Assembly (NCBI GenBank): GCA_018262195.1
Contig: JAGTRS010000016.1
Location: forward strand, 1 to 64,000
Direction: 5' to 3'
DNA: 64,000 nt
Source of the DNA: Pseudomonadota bacterium
GTDB lineage: Bacteria > Pseudomonadota > Gammaproteobacteria > Burkholderiales > Rhodocyclaceae
Of the stretch, positions 59,523 to 64,000 are shown one piece after another. Position numbers and translations under genes: made by a program. Every line of letters begins with the position of its first letter. Positions within the stretch are counted from its first letter, which is position 1. The notes under the pieces are model-generated. The model was not told where the DNA came from, searched no databases, and saw nothing but the letters and a program-made list of their open reading frames with translations.

Positions 59523-59671
59523 CAGCGATCCTTGCAGATGGTGACAGTAGCCAGAGTCGCCTGGGCAGGCGCCAACTCGAAAAGGTACTGGCGGGTCGCT
59601 TCGATAAACTGCTTGATGTTCATTTTGATCATTTCCTCGTTATCCTCTTCATGGGATTGGTTTTCTTCCAT
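59522..59671 (-). CDS. Tiny acidic-N-terminus protein upstream of the 59-residue membrane protein
   Basis: 49 residues from the ATG at 59671 (MEENQSHEED...), with an inner ATG at 59623 preceded by GAGGA. The N-terminal part is acidic, the rest (NIKQFIEATRQYLFELAPAQATLATVTIC) is amphipathic. Coupled by TGATG to the next gene. Coding status is uncertain; the frame, coupling and terminator support it. Confidence 0.4.
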   Translation of the reverse strand: MEENQSHEEDNEEMIKMNIKQFIEATRQYLFELAPAQATLATVTICKDR

Positions 59672-59777
59672 GCCTCGCATTCTAGGGAGGCATGGACCAG
59701 CCGTCTGTTGCGCAAGCGTTGCGCCGAGGTAACGGGTATTGATCTTCTGTAACGCTTTGTGACCGTGCCGGAAAGCC

Positions 59778-61214
59778 CTACTGTCGGGCTTTCCAGGTCA
59801 GCGTAAAGCGGGCACCGCCGAGCGGTGAGGCATCGGCGATGGCAGTGCCGTCATGCAACTCCAGTACCCGCCGGGCAATGGCCAGTCCCAGGCCGTAGCC
59901 ACCAGTCGAGCGGTCACGCGAACGATCGAGTCGGGTGAAGGCGGAAAAGATGTGTTCGCGTTCTTCTGGTGGAATGCCGATGCCGTCATCGTCGACGTGG
60001 ATCATGATGTTCTCGCCAACCAGTTCCGCATTGACTGAAATCCGCTTGCTGGCGTACTTGAAGGCATTGCGCAGCAGGTTGCGCAGAGCGTAGGGCATGG
60101 CCTTGCGATCAAGATCGACAAACAGGTTTTCCGGCAGTTTGTCGGTATTGACGGTCACATCGAGCTGACGGCCAAGTAGGCGGACCGAGTCGACTTCATC
60201 GACCAACCAGTCAGCAAATTTGACGCTGGAAAAGTGCGCTTGCGGCGCTTCGCGCTCGAATCGGGCGTAGGTCAGGCTGGTATCGATCAGCTGGTCGAGT
60301 TCGTCGAGATCGGCTTCCATCATGGCCCACAGGCGCTCGCGCTCTTCGCGTTCGTCCGTTTCGGAAAGCATTTCAAGGGCAAAGCGCATGCGGGCAATCG
60401 GGGTGCGCAACTCGTGCGAAATGCCGCAGGACAATTCTCGATGGGTGGCCAATAGCTGGCGGATACGGTCGGCCATGCTGTTCATTGTGTCTGACAGCGG
60501 TGCAAAGAGCTGAGTCCGGGCGGTTGGTGAGCGGGCGTCGAAATGGCCGTCGCCGAGGTCGCGGGCAGTCTGGCGCAGTGCTTCCAGATCGCGCCATACA
60601 GGGCGAATCCAGAACCAGAGTGCAATGGCGAAAATGACGCCGATCAGACTCCAGGTCAGCAGGCGCAGCCGCAACTCCAGCGGCAGGCGATCTTTCAGCT
60701 CAGGGTTTCGGTTCGAGGCCAGCGGGCCGACAACCAACACCTGACTGGAGGTGCCAAGTCGGTGATACATGATGTCGCCATCGTGGTCGATGGCAATGTC
60801 GCCAGCATCGAGTTTGATGACCTGGGAGGGGGTAAGCATACGGTCGAGGGTAATGCGCTCGACGATGCCCAGATTGTAGGAAAATTTCTCGTCGAGTTCC
60901 TTGATCTTTTTTTGCCAGTCGCGTCGCGGCTGACGGAATAGTTCATCTTCGATCAGCGTGATCGTGCCACGCATGAAGCGCCGGGCGTAATCGTCGGTGA
61001 TGCCGCGCTGGGCGGTGGAGATGACGAAGTCTGCAGTGAAGGCGATGGCGACGAAGGATCCCATCGCCAACAGATAGATGTTGAAGAAGAGCTTGGACAG
61101 GCTGTAGCGTCCGCCGCGCCAGCGCGGCAACGAAACCCTGAATAGCGAACGGGCGAGCCCCTGGTTGGGCTCTCTGGCCGCCGAATCCTCAGGCCTGGGC
61201 TCAGTTCCAGTCAT
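59778..61214 (-). CDS. Sensor histidine kinase, RstB-like
   Basis: 478 residues: two helices around a periplasmic domain (about 40-185), HAMP, phosphoacceptor helix SCGISHELRTPIARMRFALEML (His near 266, split by type as RstB/PfeS class) and an HATPase with GYGLGLAIARRVLELH. It overlaps the cognate regulator's stop by 14 nt. The signal is unknown. Confidence 0.9.
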   Translation of the reverse strand: MTGTEPRPEDSAAREPNQGLARSLFRVSLPRWRGGRYSLSKLFFNIYLLAMGSFVAIAFTADFVISTAQRGITDDYARRFMRGTITLIEDELFRQPRRDWQKKIKELDEKFSYNLGIVERITLDRMLTPSQVIKLDAGDIAIDHDGDIMYHRLGTSSQVLVVGPLASNRNPELKDRLPLELRLRLLTWSLIGVIFAIALWFWIRPVWRDLEALRQTARDLGDGHFDARSPTARTQLFAPLSDTMNSMADRIRQLLATHRELSCGISHELRTPIARMRFALEMLSETDEREERERLWAMMEADLDELDQLIDTSLTYARFEREAPQAHFSSVKFADWLVDEVDSVRLLGRQLDVTVNTDKLPENLFVDLDRKAMPYALRNLLRNAFKYASKRISVNAELVGENIMIHVDDDGIGIPPEEREHIFSAFTRLDRSRDRSTGGYGLGLAIARRVLELHDGTAIADASPLGGARFTLTWKARQ

Positions 61215-61905
61215 GCTTGCTGAACAGGTAGCCTTTGCCTCGCACGGTCTTGATCCGCGTTGGATTTTCCGGGTCGTCGTTCAACTTCTTGCGCAGGCGA
61301 GAAATGCGGGCGTCAATGGAGCGATCCAGTCCATCGAAGCCGATGCCACGCAATTCCTGCAGCAGATCGTCGCGCGACAGCACGTTGCCGGCATGCGACG
61401 CGAGCAGCCACAGCAAATCGAATTCGGCGGTAGTCAGGTCGATGGTCTGGCCGGCCAGCGAAGCGGTGCGGGTCGCCTGGCTGATCTTGAACTGGCCGAA
61501 CAGCATGCTCTCCGACTCAACGCTACCGCCTTCGCCTGCCACCGGCAGTCGGCGAAGCAGGGCCTTGATACGAGCGAGCAGGACGCGCGGCTGGACTGGC
61601 TTGGCAATGTAGTCGTCTGCGCCCATCTCCAAACCGAGAATCTGGTCGAAGTCCTCATCGCGGGCGGTGAGCATCAGGATTACGCCACGGAATTGTGGGC
61701 GAACGGCCCGACAGACTTCAAAGCCGTCCTTGCCGGGGAGCATGACGTCGAGAATCACCAAGTCGGGCTGTTCAGCAAGGATGCGCGCTTCGGCGGTGTC
61801 GCCTCGGGGCTCGATACTGACTTGCAGATCGTTCTTGGTGAGATATTCGGCCGTCAGTTCGGCCAGGCGTTCGTCGTCTTCGACAAGCAGGATGCGTGTG
61901 TTCAT
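61201..61905 (-). CDS. OmpR-family response regulator, RstA-like
   Basis: 234 residues. Receiver domain with Asp53 (VILDVMLPG) and the DDE triad near 10-12, and an OmpR winged helix (RSIDARISRLRKKLND). Coupled to the downstream kinase. The pair is probably a stand-alone envelope- or metal-stress system; targets are not visible here. Confidence 0.92.
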   Translation of the reverse strand: MNTRILLVEDDERLAELTAEYLTKNDLQVSIEPRGDTAEARILAEQPDLVILDVMLPGKDGFEVCRAVRPQFRGVILMLTARDEDFDQILGLEMGADDYIAKPVQPRVLLARIKALLRRLPVAGEGGSVESESMLFGQFKISQATRTASLAGQTIDLTTAEFDLLWLLASHAGNVLSRDDLLQELRGIGFDGLDRSIDARISRLRKKLNDDPENPTRIKTVRGKGYLFSKHDWN

Positions 61906-62012
61906 CCGCCAATCTTAACGGCCAGCCGGGCGTCGGTCCATAGCGCAGTGGTTCGCGACTGTTGCCGGCATCGCTTAGAATCCTGTCTGACTGTCTATTT
62001 GGAAGAGTTTTG

Positions 62013-62510
62013 ATGATCTGGTCGAAAGTGCCCATAAGGGCGTGGTTTGCAACGTTGGGCCTGGGTTGCCTCGGTTTGGTTGCGGTCGGCATGGAGTTGC
62101 AAACCCTGCTGCGCCTGGCGCCTTGCCCGCTCTGTATCTTCCAGCGCCTGCTCTATATTGCAATTGGCCTGATTGGTCTGCTTGGCTTTGCCTTGCCGGC
62201 TGGGCGCCTGCTTTGGTCTATTCTGGCTGCTGTGCTTGGATTGTTTGGCTTTGGCGTGGCCGCATACCAGACCTGGATGCAGGCTTTTCCGCATCTGGCG
62301 CCGGAATGCAGCTTCACTGATCCCAATGCCATCGAGCGCCTGGTAGACTGGCTGGGAATGGAATGGCCTTCAATGTTTCTGGCCACTGGCTTTTGTACCA
62401 GCCGGGAATGGGAGTTCTTGGGGCTGTCGATGGCCAACTGGTCGGTGCTGTTCTTTGCTGGCATCGTGGTTTATGCCGCATTGCTGTTTCAGCGAAAATC
62501 ACAGGGCTGA
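62013..62510 (+). CDS. dsbB: Disulfide bond formation protein DsbB
   Basis: 165 residues from the ATG at 62013, with a GGAAGAG ribosome site. Four helices, first redox pair Cys38-Cys41 (CPLC), second pair Cys98 and Cys127 in the loop (APECSF, GFCTSREW). DsbB reoxidises DsbA using quinones. It has both cysteine pairs, so it looks active. Confidence 0.93.
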   Translation: MIWSKVPIRAWFATLGLGCLGLVAVGMELQTLLRLAPCPLCIFQRLLYIAIGLIGLLGFALPAGRLLWSILAAVLGLFGFGVAAYQTWMQAFPHLAPECSFTDPNAIERLVDWLGMEWPSMFLATGFCTSREWEFLGLSMANWSVLFFAGIVVYAALLFQRKSQG

Positions 62511-62541
62511 AAAAACAAAACCCGCCAAGCGGCGGGTTTGT
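62511..62541 (-). terminator. Terminator between dsbB and rpmG
   Basis: CCCGCC-AAGC-GGCGGG with an A-rich tract upstream (T-rich on the minus strand). It lies about 20 nt beyond the rpmG stop and 10 nt after the dsbB stop, so both converging units may use it; the minus-strand reading is the better one. Confidence 0.8.
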
Positions 62542-62562
62542 CGAATGCTGGAGGAAGCTGAA

Positions 62563-62730
62563 TTACTTCAGCTTGACTTCCTTGTAAGCAACGTGCTTAC
62601 GTGCTTTCGGGTCGTACTTCATGAACTCCAGCTTTTCAGGCGTCGTACGCTTGTTCTTGGAGGTGGTATAGAAGTGCCCGGTACCAGCTGTAGATTCCAG
62701 CTTGATTTTTTCGCGACCGCCTTTAGCCAT
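62563..62730 (-). CDS. rpmG: 50S ribosomal protein L33
   Basis: 55 residues, translated by hand. [26 protein letters not shown] and [14 protein letters not shown] are characteristic of bacterial L33. No cysteine (zinc-free) form. Directly follows rpmB on the same strand, the usual rpmBG pair. Confidence 0.97.
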   Translation of the reverse strand: MAKGGREKIKLESTAGTGHFYTTSKNKRTTPEKLEFMKYDPKARKHVAYKEVKLK

Positions 62731-62748
62731 TTTATCTATCCTTCTTTA

Positions 62749-62982
62749 TCAGACTTCGCCGCGAGCACGCAGATCGGCCAAGACGGCATCGATGCCGTTC
62801 TTGTCGATAAGGCGCAGGCCAGCGTTGGAAACACGCAGACGCAGGAAGCGGTTTTCAGATTCGACCCAAAAACGACGGTACTGCAAGTTCGGCAGGAAGC
62901 GGCGTTTGGTTCTATTGTTGGCATGGGAAACCTTGTTCCCAACCATCGGGGCTTTACCCGTTACTTGGCAGACTCGCGCCAT
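62749..62982 (-). CDS. rpmB: 50S ribosomal protein L28
   Basis: 77 residues from the ATG at 62982 ([10 protein letters not shown]). Family segments [18 protein letters not shown] and [16 protein letters not shown] are present. Ribosomal large subunit protein; co-transcribed with rpmG 18 nt downstream. Confidence 0.97.
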   Translation of the reverse strand: MARVCQVTGKAPMVGNKVSHANNRTKRRFLPNLQYRRFWVESENRFLRLRVSNAGLRLIDKNGIDAVLADLRARGEV

Positions 62983-63018
62983 GATGGTGCTCCAGAATTC
63001 GCTAGAAGAGAGCCCGCA

Positions 63019-63048
63019 AGTATAACCAAAAGCCTTGTGGTATTTCAA
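63019..63048 (-). promoter_or_regulatory. Sigma-70 promoter of rpmBG
   Basis: On the minus strand TTGAAA (63043-63048), an 18-nt spacer and TATACT (63019-63024), ending 37 nt before the rpmB ATG. Near-consensus, as expected for ribosomal protein genes. Confidence 0.75.
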
Positions 63049-63063
63049 GAGGTTTTATGAACT

Positions 63064-63744
63064 TTATAGCAAGCCCCGTTCGGCAAAGGATAACGGCGGG
63101 GTGTTGCCGGCAACGATGAAATGATCGAGAACCTTGACGTCGACCATGGCCAGCGCCTCTTTTAGTGAGCGGGTGAGCATTTCGTCAGCCCGGGATGGTT
63201 CGGCGATTCCGGATGGGTGGTTATGGGCCAGGATTACCGCCGCAGCATTATTGGAGAGCGCCGCCTTGACGACTTCGCGAGGGTAGACTGAAGTCTGGGT
63301 CAGGGTGCCGGTGAATAATTCCTCCGCTTTCAGTAACTGATTCTGGGCATCAAGCCATAGCGCCATGAACACTTCATGCCCGCGGCTGGCCAGTTTGAGG
63401 CGCAACCAGTCGCGTACCTTGCCGGGCGAGGTGAAGCTGTCGCGTATGGTCATTTCTTGTGCCAGGGCGCGGCGGGCCAGCTCGAAACTGGCTTTCAATT
63501 GGGCGGCCTTGGCCATGCCGATGCCGGAAACGCTGGCTAGTTCGGCCAGCGAAGCTTCAGCCAGCGTGCCGAGTTGGCCGTCGAAGCGGTTTAGTAAGTC
63601 GCGCGCCAGGTCGACGGCGCTTTTGCCGCGCACACCGACTCTCAGATAGATGGCCAGCAATTCGGCATCAGAGAGTGCTGCCGGACCGTGGGCGAGTAGC
63701 CGCTCGCGCGGTCGCTCGCCTTCTGGCCAGTCGGTTATTGCCAT
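63064..63744 (-). CDS. radC: RadC/MPN-domain protein
   Basis: 226 residues. N-terminal helix-hairpin-helix region (about 10-95) and a C-terminal MPN/JAB domain with the metal-binding HNHPSG motif near residue 170. Named radC, though its role in DNA repair is disputed. Divergent from coaBC. Confidence 0.92.
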   Translation of the reverse strand: MAITDWPEGERPRERLLAHGPAALSDAELLAIYLRVGVRGKSAVDLARDLLNRFDGQLGTLAEASLAELASVSGIGMAKAAQLKASFELARRALAQEMTIRDSFTSPGKVRDWLRLKLASRGHEVFMALWLDAQNQLLKAEELFTGTLTQTSVYPREVVKAALSNNAAAVILAHNHPSGIAEPSRADEMLTRSLKEALAMVDVKVLDHFIVAGNTPPLSFAERGLL

Positions 63745-63791
63745 ATTCTTTTCCAGTAGAATGAGCAGGGTTCAATTCTAGCGGTAAGACA

Positions 63792-64000
63792 ATGGAATTA
63801 CAGGGAAAGCGCATCGTTCTGGGAGTGACCGGCGGTATTGCAGCCTACAAGGCAGCCGAGCTGGTTCGTTTGCTCGGCAAGCAGGGCGCTGACGTGCAGG
63901 TGGCGATGACCGAGGGGGCGACGCATTTTGTGACGGCGACGACCTTTCAGGCCCTGTCGGGCAAGCCGGTCTATCTGGATCAGTGGGATGCCCGGATGCC
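63792..64000 (+). CDS. coaBC: CoaBC (phosphopantothenoylcysteine decarboxylase/synthase), N-terminal part
   Basis: 69 codons visible, cut off by the window end. [24 protein letters not shown] is the flavin-binding start of the CoaC domain; [11 protein letters not shown] follows. The bifunctional enzyme makes 4'-phosphopantetheine, downstream of panBCD on the pathway although far away here. Confidence 0.93.
   Translation, partial: MELQGKRIVLGVTGGIAAYKAAELVRLLGKQGADVQVAMTEGATHFVTATTFQALSGKPVYLDQWDARM

Overview
This window is a gene-dense, GC-rich chromosomal segment. It most likely comes from a denitrifying betaproteobacterium of the Rhodocyclales (Dechloromonas/Azonexus-like). This placement is an inference from gene content (cNOR nitric oxide reductase set, panBCD, creBCD, YbaL, DedA-purN-DUF3108-rsmB string) and protein character, not from a database search. 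No tRNA, rRNA, CRISPR array, prophage or insertion sequence was recognised, and no stretch over 300 bases lacks a gene.

Layout. 1-4931: the 3' end of a giant RTX-type adhesin (327-nt tandem repeats, vWA domain, calcium-binding nonapeptides), broken by an apparent frameshift/deletion near 1366. 5010-10734 (minus): a nitric oxide reductase accessory operon norE-norF-norQ-membrane protein-polyferredoxin-norD with a Crp/Fnr regulator downstream. 10804-14882 (minus): a porin, periplasmic binding protein and GGDEF/EAL operon. 15012-16835: norCB. 16981-18258: a NYN/OST-HTH RNase-like protein. 18309-27314 (minus): a conserved gene, then a long string creD, GH3 glycosidase, hda, HAD phosphatase, pcnB, folK, DMT protein, panB, panC, panD, with many ATGA stop/start overlaps. 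27572-30927: rlmA (plus), then creC, a small membrane protein and creB (minus). 31093-38298: tyrS, purM, an RlpA-like protein, an orphan response regulator, miaA and ybaL. 38518-45475: accessory, partly unknown genes, including a divergent pair of unknown membrane proteins, a TonB-like protein, a PAS chemoreceptor, a DinB-fold protein and an ORF6N protein. 45558-52901: mutL, then a DedA-lipoprotein-purN-DUF3108-rsmB-mscS operon. 53040-55172: a TonB-dependent receptor.

55184-59263 is the most interesting region. It is an HvfABC/bufferin-like RiPP cluster with a secreted Cys-Gly-repeat precursor, a DUF692 enzyme and its DUF2063 partner. It is coupled to a periplasmic thioredoxin, a CcdA/DsbD-like membrane reductant carrier, a 59-residue zinc-finger anti-sigma factor and a divergent ECF sigma factor. 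The same promoter-like motif, with identical 15-nt spacing, lies upstream of both the anti-sigma/precursor unit and the thioredoxin/CcdA unit. A terminator-like hairpin with a UUCG loop separates precursor from enzyme gene. Just beyond are two tiny coupled genes with their own terminator (59265-59671).

The window closes with a two-component system, dsbB, rpmG, rpmB, radC and the start of coaBC.
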